A stretch of DNA of 64,000 nt, from contig NC_092577.1 of NCBI RefSeq assembly GCF_037975245.1, positions 33,066,398 through 33,130,397 of the forward strand, written 5' to 3'. This stretch comes from Apostichopus japonicus. Its lineage: Eukaryota; Echinodermata; Holothuroidea; Aspidochirotida; Stichopodidae. Below the pieces are notes generated by a model, which saw only the letters and a list, made by a program, of their open reading frames with translations, had not been told where the DNA came from and did no database searches. A program made the position numbers and the translations under genes. Shown here in pieces: positions 1-12,677 of the stretch. Positions within the stretch are counted from its first letter, which is position 1, and each line of letters begins with the position of its first letter.

Positions 1-1749
1 ATATACATCACATATCCGCGTCATCAAATCTTTGCGAATGTTAAGAGATTTCATATTGTAAACATATCAAAGTTATAAAAATTTTAAAACCGTCTTTTAC
101 AGCTCTGCGATGATAATGCTTCATAAATTGCATCTATACTCTAACAATGGAGGTACTAGTATAAGTCAGGATCACGAACTTACCCATTTATGACAATAAA
201 CTTTGCCCCCTAAATATATACTACCCAGGGACCCCCAATTACTGTCAAACAGACATGAATTTTGACGAGGTAACGTGAAGGATTACACTGTAATATGGGG
301 ATGATGAAATGTAAGAAGACAAATATAAAATAAACAAAGAACAACAAACAGAGTAAAGTTAAAAAAAACAAAAAGAACAATTTTGTGTATATCTTCCGAA
401 TAATTTTCGTGGAATTGTTTTTGATTCCGGTGAAATATTGGATGAACTTTTTGATGCCGTGAATCTCAAAAATAACAGTACTGGAGGAGAACGAACCATC
501 AACCAAAAGGCTTGTTACTTGTCAAAACAGGTGAATCGTATGTGATAACGAATTCAACTTAAATGGTACCAGGGATGATCATTCAGACATTGGTTTGTGG
601 TGCTTGGGGAGGGGGGGGGGATTGGTGAAGTGAAAGGGAGGGGACTGAAGCTCAGTAAAAGATTAGTGCCTGACATTGTACTCATAAGAGTCTGCACTTT
701 CCCCTTAAAATATAAACAATTCACCAGTCTGACATTTATTCGAACAAACGAATGACGTAGCTACAGTAATACTAAAATGTAGCGACTTACACAAATAATT
801 GTAGAAAAATGTATTTTAGATTTACAGGACAAATTCGCACTAGTACTACCCATGACATAAAATGTAATGAGCATACGCGCACCCTTTCTTCTTATCACGT
901 TCTTATCCTGCTTTATGTGCCCTAGTTTTCTGATACTAAGAGACGGGGGTGGGAGGGGGAGGGGTCTTGAGGGAGGAAAGGGAGACGGAAGTGGGGGGGG
1001 GGGGAGAAGGCAACAGAAAGCAAGTAAAAGTATGTAAAATATCCAAACTATAAACTGCCGGAAGTAACCCTCGAAGATCCATGAAGTGGCTGCATATTCT
1101 CTTGTGACCTAAATAGCCTAGGCCTATGTGTCTTTGAATTCGTTGAATTGGACATCCAACAACGTTAACGTTAGTTCATGATCTCTTGCCGATGATGTAC
1201 ATGTCTATACCCCTACACGCATAGATTGACTTGAACACATATACGGAGGGGGTGGGGCGAGGGGGGGGGGAGCGGGGAGCGGGGAAGGAGTGACAGAGGC
1301 TGAAACCATATCTCGGTTTTGTAGTTGAAAAGCTGCAATTTAATTGTATTATGGTCCCTAGCCCCCCCCCCCCCCCCTTCCGTTCTAACGTACATACCTC
1401 TTTTAATATATGGGATTCGACCATATATGAACAGTTATATGTTCTATTCCTAAGATAACGCTAGCAACTGCAAGCCTCTTCTTGTATACCTACGCGTTAA
1501 TTCAGAACACCATATACATACCCCTCCCCACACAGACATTGCATACAGCGAAACCATCCGGCCTTCTTCACACTTACATAATTACCTAACACTTAATAAT
1601 CGAAATGTACTAAATTAATGACCTCCTAAGCTTTAAATTTACCCGTGCGATTCACCTATATATACTTTCAAAATTGCTTTTTTTCACTCATTTACCTACC
1701 CACTTTATTACTAGCCTATTATTTTTTTCTTTTTTTGTTATTTGTCCAG
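1..1749. other. Non-coding flank upstream of the lectin exons
   Basis: No exon could be supported here. The stretch holds purine- or pyrimidine-rich tracts, including poly-G runs near 606-620, 945-1007 and 1249-1290 and a poly-C run near 1361-1378. The signal-peptide exon of the lectin at 1750 should lie upstream, either in this stretch unrecognised or outside the window. Confidence 0.5.
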
Positions 1750-3425
1750 TATGTAAGCCAAATTGGGTCTACTTCGAAGGTTCATGTTACCGATTGATTG
1801 ACACGGTGATGCAGTACTCGGATGCTGCCCTCTATTGTTCCAAGGCATCCATCGGTGGTCACCTTGCTGTCATACACAGCAGCCAAGAAAATGACCTTGT
1901 TGCCATGGTAGCAGAATCAAATCGAGCCTGGATCGGCGCGTCGAGAAAATTCCATAACAGCAGTAAGTAAACTCTGATGTTAAAGATGATGCTTTCATAA
2001 AATATATCCATTGGTTAAATTGACATATTTAACTTCTCTTCCAACCAGCCCCCCCCCCCTCACTTGAAGGTTGGGGAGCATGGTTTTTACCATGAATTCC
2101 ATATGTCGGCCGGTATGCCATATCAAAACAAAGATTCTGCCTTAAAGGCATTGAAGACTCGCGCACAAAGAAACGTCTCATGCCGGTAATCTAACCTATA
2201 GTTTCGTATGAGGTGTAACAGAAGTGTTAGACACCACCATCGATCCCAGAAAATACACACACAGCTTGCTACCGTCGGTAAATAGACACTAGTGTACAGT
2301 CAGTACATACAGCTACGGTCAATACCCACAACACAGTGTACATAGCAGCAATGGACATCTCAGGTCTAGATAAAAGATAGAAGGTATCACTGTTTTATTA
2401 CTGTCTGAATTTTGTAGCGACAAGAAAAAAACTTCACTTGCAAGCAACGGAAAAGTTAACTTTTGCAGATGGCGGCACGCGGTTTGGGACGAGTCTTCAA
2501 TGCCTTTAAAGAGGTATTCCCGTGACAGCGAATGTGGTGCTTAGAAAAATGAGAGGAAAAAATATTCCATATAGACTGTTAGTTGGAAGTCAAATCTCAA
2601 TATTTTGTCCATAACTCGAGATATGGTTGATTGAATGTAACATATTTTGACAGCCTAAGCCATTCCCTCACTGCAGGAATTAGCTCTCAATGGGTGGTTT
2701 GTGATGTCATCACGGCAACACGTATGTTCGTTTTTAACATGATTTTAATTTTCAATATTCTTCGTATCTAGATTTTCATCAAAATCAACTCTTTTGTATG
2801 AGATTTTCCCGCTCTGTGAATATATGATGAAACACATTAAAAAGAACAACAAATCACTTAGAGCTCAAGTGCCCTGATGACATCATTCATTCTGCTGTTG
2901 TCAGATACATAATTTAACAATATAATCAGTGTTGACAAAGATAAAAACATATCTTCGCTCTAGAAAATTCTTTAAGAATGTGAGGTTCTAACGGGTACGA
3001 GATAAACAGTCGAAATTATTGTAATGCAAAGTCGACCTTCGGAGATAACACTTACGACTTGGCAATTAATACATTTTTCTTTTAATGTCCTTCGAGATTT
3101 TTTTTTTCAATTTTTGTTTTAGACCAAATATTTGACTTCTTATAAGCTTACTTCATGTGAGCTGCGGGAATAACATTAAACTTGATTCGATTTCATATCT
3201 CATATTTTTTTTTATTTATTCTAAATATATTCATTTCGTTTTACAGAGGAATTCTTCTGGATCAACGGAGACAAGAAAACATTCACAAATTGGAGAAAAC
3301 TGGAACCAAATAATTTTAGTGGCAAAGAAAACTGTGTGGAGATTAATTACGTCAGAAAAGGCTTGTGGAATGATCATTTTTGTATTATGAAAAAGCCGTT
3401 CGTCTGTGAGATGCCCGCTCTTTGA
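1750..3425 (+). CDS. C-type lectin, mannose-type CRD (3' two exons, 5' end missing)
   Basis: The coding segments are 1750-1962 and 3247-3425 (stop TGA 3423-3425). The intron has GT at 1963 and AG at 3245-3246, and both exon junctions are phase 1. The spliced reading gives about 130 residues of C-type lectin-like domain. It starts with an extra N-terminal cysteine (CKPNW..EGSCY, long form), has a WIGA core, then EPN and WND calcium and sugar-binding motifs, and ends FVCEMPAL. Six cysteines are present. EPN predicts mannose, GlcNAc or fucose preference (known for the family); the ligand here is inferred. The reading frame runs back into the polypyrimidine tract from a TTG at 1674, but that is intron, not a start. 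The expected signal-peptide exon was not found. The protein is likely secreted and may serve innate recognition. The gene is convergent with T-brain. Confidence 0.85.
2142..2509 (+). mobile_element. TTAA-bounded MITE, family M1 copy 1
   Basis: A 368-bp element lies in the lectin intron, with perfect 20-bp terminal inverted repeats. It opens TTAAAGGCATTGAAGACTCG and closes with the exact reverse complement. It has no coding capacity. A second copy in the same orientation is at 32843-33209, with high identity along the whole body. The TTAA ends suggest piggyBac-type mobilisation, which is inferred. Confidence 0.85.
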
Positions 3426-3520
3426 AACTTTTTAACAACTAATCCTAAGTCAAACTAAAAGGTTCCCGGCGCTAGAGTGTATATAAAATCAAAGATTGTG
3501 ATATACCGTAAAAAGATAAT

Positions 3521-3526
3521 AATAAA
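3521..3526 (+). terminator. Poly(A) signal of the lectin gene
   Basis: A canonical AATAAA lies about 100 bp after the stop codon, giving a short 3' UTR. Confidence 0.6.
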
Positions 3527-5367
3527 ACTCTCGTCTTGGTTATTTTGTAAGAGCTATAAAACATAATGCCATCGTAAATACCTACCACGGCATTTTTATC
3601 ATCTTCAGTGGCGCATTTCTGTTTGTTTCTGTTTGCTTGGATAAATCTCTAAAAAAATCTTAGTACCGTAATATATAGGCATAATTGGACTGTTATGAAT
3701 TTGCTTAAATTAAATTATTACTATTAATATTTCCTCTTTTCCTTTTTTGTAAATAATCTTTCGCTTTTTACAGACTGTTTTTCATGGTAGCTGCAATTAC
3801 GAAATCATTTCCAAAGGATCCCATTTGTAAATATCACCCTTTGATGTTTCCATTTTCCATTGCCCTCGCCCCCTCCCCCGCCCCACGACCTATACAACAT
3901 CATTTGTTTATAACTTGTTGTTCATTGTGTTTATGCAAGAGGGGAGGTGAGTGGTATAGGAGGGGGTTAAGGTCACTCCCGGAATGCTGTAATTTTATAC
4001 AAACTTATTTACCCTTGATGAAATCTCTCGTTGGCTTGCTAACAAGGCATAGAGTTAAGTAATATCGATGCATTCCAATTGGTGTATGTAATATGTTAAA
4101 TTTATGTATTACGTAACGAAAGGCGAGCATTGGACAATTGGAAATTGAAAATAAAAATTAATTAAACCTCTGCAGCTTTTCAGTGGAAAAATGTGTGTTG
4201 CTTGTTATCTCCTGACTCGGTGATCCTTCCATGATCGATGGGAGGAACAAAGAAGCGACGGATGTCGTGAACTTGGGGTAGAAGGGAAGGGGTGGGGGGT
4301 CGGGAGGGAAAGTGGATGAGCGGATAAACCACAAAATCATCTCGAAACTCTCAAACAACATGGATTCTCTGTGCATTCTTTACCACAAATTTAGAATGTT
4401 TTGCAATAAGACACTTTGTAGTTACATTTCCTTCTCATTGTCTGACAAAAGAGCACTTTGGAATCTTAAAAGGGCACTTTTTAATTAGGAAAATGGAAAG
4501 AGGGATAGGTTTGTGGGTTCGTTTGTATTGTAACAAAAAGGAGCACCTTCTTTATGGAAACAGCCACTGAGACGATCTTCACAAAATTGGGCTTAGGGGA
4601 GGCATGCATGTGCCCCTTGGGCTCCCAGGTTCCGCCGCCTCTACATGAACGTTATAAAGCACCCCCCCCCCACACACACACACAACACCGTTTTCCATAA
4701 CAAGATCAAAGACAATCGAGTGTAAACATTTTTCCAATAATTTACTCTGTTTATTGCAAAACTTTAATGTTTAATGGAATAATGCTTAATGGAATATCAC
4801 TCCATATTTCAGACATGAATACCGGGAGAAAATAAAAATCAGCAAGAACATTTTCACGGAAACATGTCAAGTGATACGTAAATATAACCTTACATAAAGC
4901 TTACTCATCTCCCCCGCTCTCCACCTCCACCAACCTTATGTTCAACAATTCAATAAAATATAGTTTGTAGTAGAATATAGAATACTTGTTTAGGTCTCAG
5001 AAAGAAACATTAATAATGAGAACAGGACACCAATTACTTGCTTAACTGTAAGAAGCTTGTAAGATTTCTACTCCTTCCACATCTAACCCCTAACCCCATA
5101 ACCACACCTCTCCTATAAGCTAATATATCACGGCTCTCACTGCTTACGCAAACGGTTTTATATATATATTCTGATATGAACTGAACTAAACAAATGCTAT
5201 TTATTGGTACATATTTCTTACCCGTTAATGGTCTTACATTTCGCTTGTATACATAAACCTCAACAATTACTGGCAAGAAATGCAATTTACTAACCTAAAT
5301 TAAAATTAAGTAACACACACATACACGGTACATTATATACGGTACATATATAATATATATATATATA

Positions 5368-5465
<98 letters not shown>

Positions 5466-6068
5466 GTTACATATAGATACATATATAGTTATACATATAG
5501 ATATATATTTATAACACAGATATCATTAATTATCGTTTGTGTGCATACGTAGAAGACTAAATTTGACATGGAATACTTCAAAAAGGAATGGTTTTGATTT
5601 CAACACTATAACAATTAAATAATAATTATTTTTGAAGACAGAAAAAATTAATTCCCAACCTCAAGCTAGAACGTTGGTTGTTCTTATCTGGAAGTGATGA
5701 CAATAGCATTTGACTTCGAGATACAATTGACCCCAAGGACCCCCTTATATAGGCATATTTCACTATTTCATGAGATAACAAAACAGAATTTCGATCAAAC
5801 GTTACCCAAAAAATAGTTTAGGCAAGATAGAGAAAAGCAATAAATGAGTGCCTAAATGACAGCGTTTGGCCAGCGCTCACGAGCCTGTATCATGCAACAT
5901 ACTTTTTTGTGTAAACATGTTAATTTCAGAGAGATTTTTATGAGTCCGTTTGCTAACTTACGCGACACGAAAACCCGATATGTGTTTATATAGTCACGTG
6001 ACAGAATTAGACAAACAAACAAGAAGCTTGAACAGGACCGAAAATATGGCCATCAAGTACGATATGAC
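3527..6068. other. Intergenic DNA between the convergent lectin and T-brain genes
   Basis: No conserved coding exon was seen. It contains short C, G and CA tracts (for example near 4662-4683) and a TA microsatellite at 5346-5464. The 3' UTR of the minus-strand T-brain gene must start here, but I could not fix its poly(A) site. A minus-strand AATAAA occurs near 5200. Confidence 0.5.
5346..5464. repeat. TA dinucleotide microsatellite
   Basis: A nearly pure (TA)n run with a few TAAATA interruptions, followed by degenerate TATAGATACA-like units to about 5510. Confidence 0.95.
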
Positions 6069-9000
6069 TTATATCGCGACCTGGAAAGCATCAGAGCTGT
6101 CAGAGCAACTACCAATGGATTGCTTCTGCGCATGTGTAGGAACTTCACTGAAGCCGTACGTAGAAGATTGTTCAGAACCACCATTAAAACAAGCGCCCTC
6201 TAAAATGGCGTTCGATTCGTGCTCAATTCCCAGCTGGTTAACCCGTTGTCGTTTATTAGGCTGGATGAAAACCTCGTCGTCATCATGCTGAGGTTCGACG
6301 TTCTGTTCACTTCGTTGGTTCGTGTCGTGTGTTACAATCGATTGGTTAATCGGTAGCACTTGGCCATTCATTCCTGTGAATGAATCTGTTGAAGAGAGGG
6401 CGCTATTCCGTTGATACATACCGCTTTGCGTCGAGTCGGGAGACGTGAGTGGAAACGAGGACTTGAATTGTTCGATAACCGACGAATGAGGGTCGTTTTG
6501 TTCAACACTATGACTCCGGTCGAATTGTGGCGGGAAAGCTGCCTGCTGCTGATGATGATGGTGAATGGTTGTCACGGGAACGTGCGAACGATCGTTTGCA
6601 AGATGGCGCAAACTGAACAGGCCATTCTCGTACTGGTTCGATGCAGACGTTGCGTTCAGTGTCGACGGAAAACTACTGTTGGGTGGTGATGGCTGGCCTC
6701 CAATGTTACCTCGTGTCGCAAAACTGTTGTAGCATCAAAATAGAAACGTAAGTGACAGGAATATTTGTCTTCACTACTTTAATTGTTAAATTACAAAACA
6801 CAGTGGATTTTTGTCTTGTGGAAAACATTGCATACTGTCATACCTTTACACTAAATATAACTTATGCGTTCACCGTCACCACCTCCCCCTCCCCCACCCC
6901 AACAAAGGAGAGTGGTACAAAAGTAAAAATTGAGGAAACGAGGGGCAACATCCAATTTATTTTTTCCCTGCAATGCTTAGCAATATATATAGAAACTGTT
7001 ATTTCTCGACTGATAAGAGGTATTCTACTTCATGTAAAAAATTGGTCCTGGATTGGTGGCGCTATTCATCATCAAAAAAGAAAAAGTCATTGAAAATCTG
7101 CTCTACTTTCCTAACTAAACAGTCTCAACAAAGCCATCACGCGCTGGCGTCAGCACGCATTTTAAGACATTACTTCTATGCAGAAAGATAAGTGTTGCGT
7201 TAATAACGACTCCATTCCATGGCCAATATTTGGTCGCCCAGACAATGTTTCACTAAATTCAAATTGTAGATTTTCAATATTCTTGAATGTTCATACAATA
7301 TTTTGAATGAAACCGACCTAGACAGACAAAAAATAATTTTCAAAATTTACCGGATTTTAAATTTTCTCACACAAATTAACTCAAAAAAAGTATTCAGAAA
7401 ATAGAAGAAATAACTTCAACTATATAAGAGAGACAGAGACAGAGGTTTGTCAACTTACGTGGAATAGCCGTCACGGAATCCTTTGGCAAATGGATTATAG
7501 TCTATCTTAAGCTGGGTAATCTGCAAGAAATAGATATGGATATATTCGTGTTAAAGACACTGAAGGGAAGATTTTAAGTACGAAGGGTCTCTGTCGGAGG
7601 AGTGGTGGGGTACGGGGTGAGGTGGGTTATGGGTGGGCATAGGAGGAATAGGGTATAAGGTCAACATGATAGTTTGCATGCATTTCATCTTAAAACTGAC
7701 AGTACAAACAAGATGTTTCAGGATGAAGGAAGAAAGTCATAGGTAGTGATGAAGACATAATCTGCAAAAAGTCAATCAATCAATCAATCAACCAATCGAA
7801 CTTATCTATATACTATAAACCTTAACATGTTATTAACTAAACATCAAAGAACGATGGTTCTCAAATACTGGAAGCTCTCTTGGTGGATGCTGGGGTACCG
7901 TAGTAGGGTGGGTGGGATATGGGTCGATAGAAGGGATACGGATGAAGGGGCAACAGTTATAATGTGAATTGTAATTTTTAGTTCTTACACTCAAAGTTGA
8001 TTTCTAATTTTAAGTATCAGATGGAACGTTAATTGGCAGAGTGGGATTAACACCAAAAATAATGACAAAAATAGACCTATACTCTACCCCTCCTGCAGCT
8101 TCCATCTACCCCCCACCCAACCCCCCCCCCACACCCACTTTATTGACGGTAAATAATATCAACTTACGTCTGTGTTCTGGTAAGCGGTGACGGCAAAGAA
8201 TTGAGTTTCTGCAAAACTGTGCGTCTGTAATGTCCTGCTGTTTGTGACGTCGAGAACATGAATACGGGGCTGGTACTTGTGCATGGAACTGAGAACAATC
8301 TATAAATATAGGAAAATGAACAACCAATGAATCAGATGTGTATAATAGACAAAAGGAAAAAATTATTAATGATTAATAAGACCTATTATTTTCCCTGATT
8401 ATGCTTTTGTTTTCCCTCATGTGTATTTATTACTAAAGCTACCAGTCTTTTTCTTTTCTTTTGTAAGTTTTTTTTTATGTAAATTTATTAATAGCCATAT
8501 TTGTTAATACACATTGTTTTGAGCATTTGTTTTTCCGGATTACAATGTGGCAACTTAACCCATAATAATCGATTCTTTGTTTATTTCAGTGAAGGACGGG
8601 GAGGGGTCACGGTGCATGTACCCATAGACAACCCTCCCCCCCCCACTAAAATCCCCAACTCTCTCCCACTTACCGCGCTCGCTCACATGGCGTCTGTCGT
8701 GGGACTCCAATACAGTACGATTCGAATGTTTAACCCTGTAAGCATACCAATGTTTGCGTCAAATTATCAAACACAATTTGCTTTTGTCCACTCATTCCAA
8801 CCGGAAGTAAACTGACCCTAAAACCTCACCTAGAATTCCCTAATGTACTATCACCGCAATTATTAATAACTTCCTGTTTGAAAAGCCTAGACTTAAAAAT
8901 TGCCTCTCCACATATTACTACTAAGTAGCGCTAACAATTTAAAGATACGTATGTGATTGAGCACTATACCAAAGGAAAAACTACAAAGTCATTTCTCCTC

Positions 9001-11198
9001 CAAACTCCCTCCCCTACCTCATCCCTCAACCTTCCTCATGTTATTGTTGTCATTGTTACTAAGATGTTTGGCCACACCCCCGTGTTTTCATTCAGTAAAA
9101 CTTATACTAAGATCGATGTGAAGTGTATAGTCTGTGTACAAAATCATTTATGCTAGAAACTTACAAATTTGTCGTTCTTTCCTTTGTGATTGGTCAGTTT
9201 AATTTTACTGAAAATAACTTCATTCTTCATCCAATAGGCCCCCGTAGCTGGTGAATCTGGGTGGACGTAGACGTTACTTGCTAATAATAGTAAGAAAAAT
9301 AAAACAATACATGATGTTATAAATCAATACATTAGTTAACGTTTTACTATCATAATTATCCAACAAACACAATTTTTTTTTCCAACACTGGACAGGTAGA
9401 GGTTTGCTATGTTACTATTCAATTAAATATAAATAAATTAAGTTAAATGGGATTAATTAAGTTTGCCTGAACCACATCAAGGAATATTCCAATGGCTGAA
9501 GTTGATTGCGTAACAACATTTTTGTCAATTTCCTACATAATGTTGGTCGTTCCTGATGACCTTAAAACAGGTTTGCTAAACTTTGGGGATCAACACAATA
9601 ATTATGCAATGGATGTCTTCCAAAGTAGTAATTGACTTATAAGAGCTCTTGATCTGACCATTGTAGAGTTGGGATAATAAGTAATGTTTAGTGACGCTTC
9701 ATTCTAGAAAACAATAGAATGTTATATCATTTTAATTCTATAGGAATTAAAACTAAAGGAATTTACTAGCAAGAAATATTATAATTCAATATATTGATTT
9801 ATCTATTTTGATTTATTAACGGAACAGCTTTCCGAGAACAATATATGACTAAATGTCTGCTATTACCCTAACTCCAAATGGAATCACCCATGACGGGAGA
9901 CTTCTAATTTAAAGGTTTGCAGTATTGGCCCCAAATATACTAGATATTCAAATATGGTCACCTTTGGTCAACATTCTTAGACTCTTTTTATTACAACCTT
10001 CGAGGAAATTTTCCTCACTGTGACATTCAGTCATCTTGTGTAATCCTTAAAAAATGTCTGAGAACAATTTTGAGAGTAAAGACCTCCAGGAAAGTACTTT
10101 TTGAATTCTTCTAGCAATCATAGCCTTCTATAATTTGGGGCCTATACTGACTACCTATTATGTATACTCACATTTAGGGATACTTTCCGCTTGTCCACAC
10201 ATTGCCCACTTTCCGCAACTGAATTTCCATTGGTTGGGATCCGCGAGAACCATATCTACCATGACGTTGTACTTAGTCTCTGGCTCGAGTCCTGTGAAGC
10301 GATACGACAACTGGGGAAACATCCGCCTACATACCAAAGAAATTAGACAAATATACAGAATTATGAAATGTACAGTTAAGGGTGCGGGTGGAGCGAAATG
10401 AAGAGTTGTAACAGTGACTTCTTTCAGAAACCAAATATGTTTACTTAGTTTTCTTTTCCTTAAATGCGAGAATAGTCGCCCCCCCCCCCCTGCCACCCCT
10501 CTCACCCAGTCCGTGAAGATTAGAAATTTGCTGGATCAATTCTTTCATCTCACCAGTCGGATTCTTCCATTTATTTATTACGGGGTTGCAGCAGTAAAGT
10601 TGGTTTGTCATCATAATTATTATTACTATTTCCCAGATTATTATCCATGCAGCGAAAAAAAATCTTGGTATTCTCACATTTGCATCACTTTTTATCCCCT
10701 ATATTGGATGCTTTAAAGGAATAAAGTAAGGCAAGTGTCACTTTATTAGTTTACTGTTATGCACCATGAAGCTGTATATGAACACAAACATTATCACAAA
10801 AGCATGAATACAAGGGAAATAGATATTCTAAAACTTTGAAAGGAATTCTAACAGTGTATTGTGAGGTTTTGTGTCTTTGTTGCAATATAGTTTATCTAGC
10901 GTCTGTTTTGGTGCCACTGACTATTGGTGCCTATTGTCATGTGTACTTGTTGTAACTTCTTGAGCACCAAGTGCAACCACTGTTTATTGTGTTAAGTATT
11001 GAGTAACCCTTACCATTTGAGAAATATTGTAAAGCTATAGGGGGTGCTCAGATGTAAATTGTGCTATAATTTGCAGTTATGAAATAATGTTCAATTAGTT
11101 TCTTTTGTCCAGGTTGTGCCGCATATGCATGAAATATATAATATAATAATATTAAGTAATACAAAGTAATACAATAAAATAAGTTATATATATTTATA

Positions 11199-11283
<85 letters not shown>

Positions 11284-11375
11284 ATATATATAATTCGAAC
11301 CCGGGCCTCCCGCTTTATATGCAGACATATAATATATAAATAATATTAAGTAATACAAAATAATATAATAAAATA

Positions 11376-11432
<57 letters not shown>

Positions 11433-12677
11433 TACCCCCCCCCCCCCGCCCCCAAGAAGACTATGTGGCTGTGCCACACATGTCTTCTCAAAGTGATACT
11501 TCATTTAAACTACGCGTGCACGAAGTGTTTAGATGATGTACCATATCCCGCTATGATATTGTCCATGTCGTTGCAACAAAAGCTAACATTATCCATGTGA
11601 CTTGATCCTTAATGTGGCTATGAAAGCATCACTGGTTCACCAAACCTCCTAAAATAAGGTTTCTATAAATTTAAATATTTTATATGAGAAATAGCCTTTC
11701 ACGTGGGAGAGGTTGTTCTGAGTGGCTAAGAATTGACAGGAAGTGCCGGGGGGGGGGGGGTGTAGGTTATGATTTAAAATGACAGCGAAAAAAAACCGTT
11801 CTATGTCCTACCTTCCTTGTTTCGTCACGATCATCTCTGTGCCATGATTGTTAAACTTGAGCCATAATTCACGATTGCAAAGAAACACAGAGGCCTTCGT
11901 TGGCAAGATAATCATTTCATTTAAAGGTGGTAATATCGGGGGTGACCTGGAGGCTCTATCGTCATCGTGTTCCTCTGACGATGTGTTCGGCTGTTCTTCG
12001 GTGACGCTCGTCTTTGGATCGGATCTGTTCGGAGTAAGCAAGCAGCCGTCTCGCGTGTCCCGAAGATCGATGGTACCAGCTTCCACGGTAGCATGTATTG
12101 AAGTTGGTAGTTTATCCTTCAAGGTTTCAGTTTTCCTTTTAAGGCAAAGAGCTTCGTTCTGTGGTGGGAGCTGGGAGGTATAATCTTGACCGGCTAACGA
12201 TGGGTATCCATAGTGGTATGGTAGGAAAGACATGACCGGGTACGATGGAGCATAACCTTGAAACTGCATACCCGATTGGTAGTTCTGACCGGGTCCACCT
12301 GTCATAAACGGTGTCGGAGGGTAACGAGGTACCATGGCGTTATTGTTAAACTGTCCATTAAAGCTGCTGGGCTCAGATGATCGTCCGAATTCGCACGAAG
12401 GACGAGTTGGTTCCCGTTGCCAATTAGGGTACCATCCACCGCCATCTTGTTGAGTAATTGATGAGTGGAAATATGTAGGTGGGAAAACTGGATGAATGGA
12501 CGGAACTGTTTGTTCTGGCGAAGAACCAATTGAAGAAGAATCAGGACGAATGACGTCAGTTTCCGGATTTTGTCGATACATATCGACGGTTCCACGAATT
12601 GCACACGAAGACGACTCGCTTTCCGATGAGTTGATGAAATTCCCACCGTCAGTTTGCGTACAATAATTTGCAGGCAT
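6069..12677 (-). CDS. tbr: T-brain / eomesodermin-type T-box transcription factor
   Basis: Exons in transcript order (minus strand) are 12677-11812, 10326-10172, 9280-9165, 8299-8168, 7520-7459 and 6723-6069 (stop TAA). All introns are GT-AG, and the lengths sum to 1986 nt (661 aa). The ATG at 12677-12675 opens MPANYCTQ. Residues 1-261 are a low-complexity, Ser/Pro/Tyr-rich N-terminus. Residues about 262-441 are a full T-box. Residues 444-661 are a Ser/Gln/His-rich tail with an HHHHQQQ run. Subfamily markers are TKQGRRMFP and [10 protein letters not shown], typical of Tbr/Eomes/Tbet rather than Brachyury or Tbx2. It is a nuclear DNA-binding regulator. In echinoderms T-brain acts in mesoderm and endoderm gene networks (established); the role here is inferred. 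The gene is complete, with no frameshift. Confidence 0.93.
9909..10160 (+). mobile_element. TTAA MITE, family M2 copy 1
   Basis: It starts TTAAAGGTTTGCAGTATTGG and ends with an imperfect inverted copy (GGGGCCTATACTGACTACC) that stops only a few bases short of the splice donor of tbr exon 2. A second copy in opposite orientation is at 46758-46996, and the two match along almost the whole length. It is non-coding. Confidence 0.8.
11139..11430. repeat. Compound TA microsatellites with duplicated AT-rich flank
   Basis: Pure TA runs lie at 11201-11280 and 11379-11429. Each is preceded by a near-identical AT-rich unit (ATATTAAGTAATACAAA..AATAAAATAAG) at about 11145-11186 and 11339-11377. A SINE fragment sits between them. 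The whole lies in tbr intron 1. Confidence 0.85.
11292..11325 (-). mobile_element. Fragment of tRNA-derived SINE (family C)
   Basis: The minus strand reads CTGCATATAAAGCGGGAGG, then GGTTCGAAT. This matches the anticodon arm and B box of the fuller SINE head at 22427-22492. Both ends are lost in TA repeats. Confidence 0.6.
11431..11458. repeat. Poly-C tract after the TA repeat
   Basis: A C-rich run of about 20 bases directly follows the second TA microsatellite. It is one of many C or G homopolymer tracts in the window. Confidence 0.7.

Larger units (their letters stand above)
7459..11894 (-). other. tbr: T-box DNA-binding domain across exons 1-5 of tbr
   Basis: The domain begins at [13 protein letters not shown] near the end of exon 1. 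It continues through [11 protein letters not shown] and GKWAMCGQ (exon 2), [16 protein letters not shown] (exon 3), [12 protein letters not shown] and [14 protein letters not shown] (exon 4), and ends at [17 protein letters not shown] (exon 5). Intron phases are 2, 1, 0, 0 and 2. The loop after the IHVLDV strand is short ([10 protein letters not shown]), and NPFAKGF is preceded by DY rather than the more usual DH. Confidence 0.9.

Noticed and set aside
1674-1749. Hydrophobic N-terminal extension of the lectin frame that looks like a signal peptide
   Set aside because: The start is TTG, the sequence is a pyrimidine tract ending in AG, and the exon fits phase 1 splicing.
12302-12646. Second minus-strand frame over tbr exon 1
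   Set aside because: Out-of-frame shadow of the conserved tbr reading.
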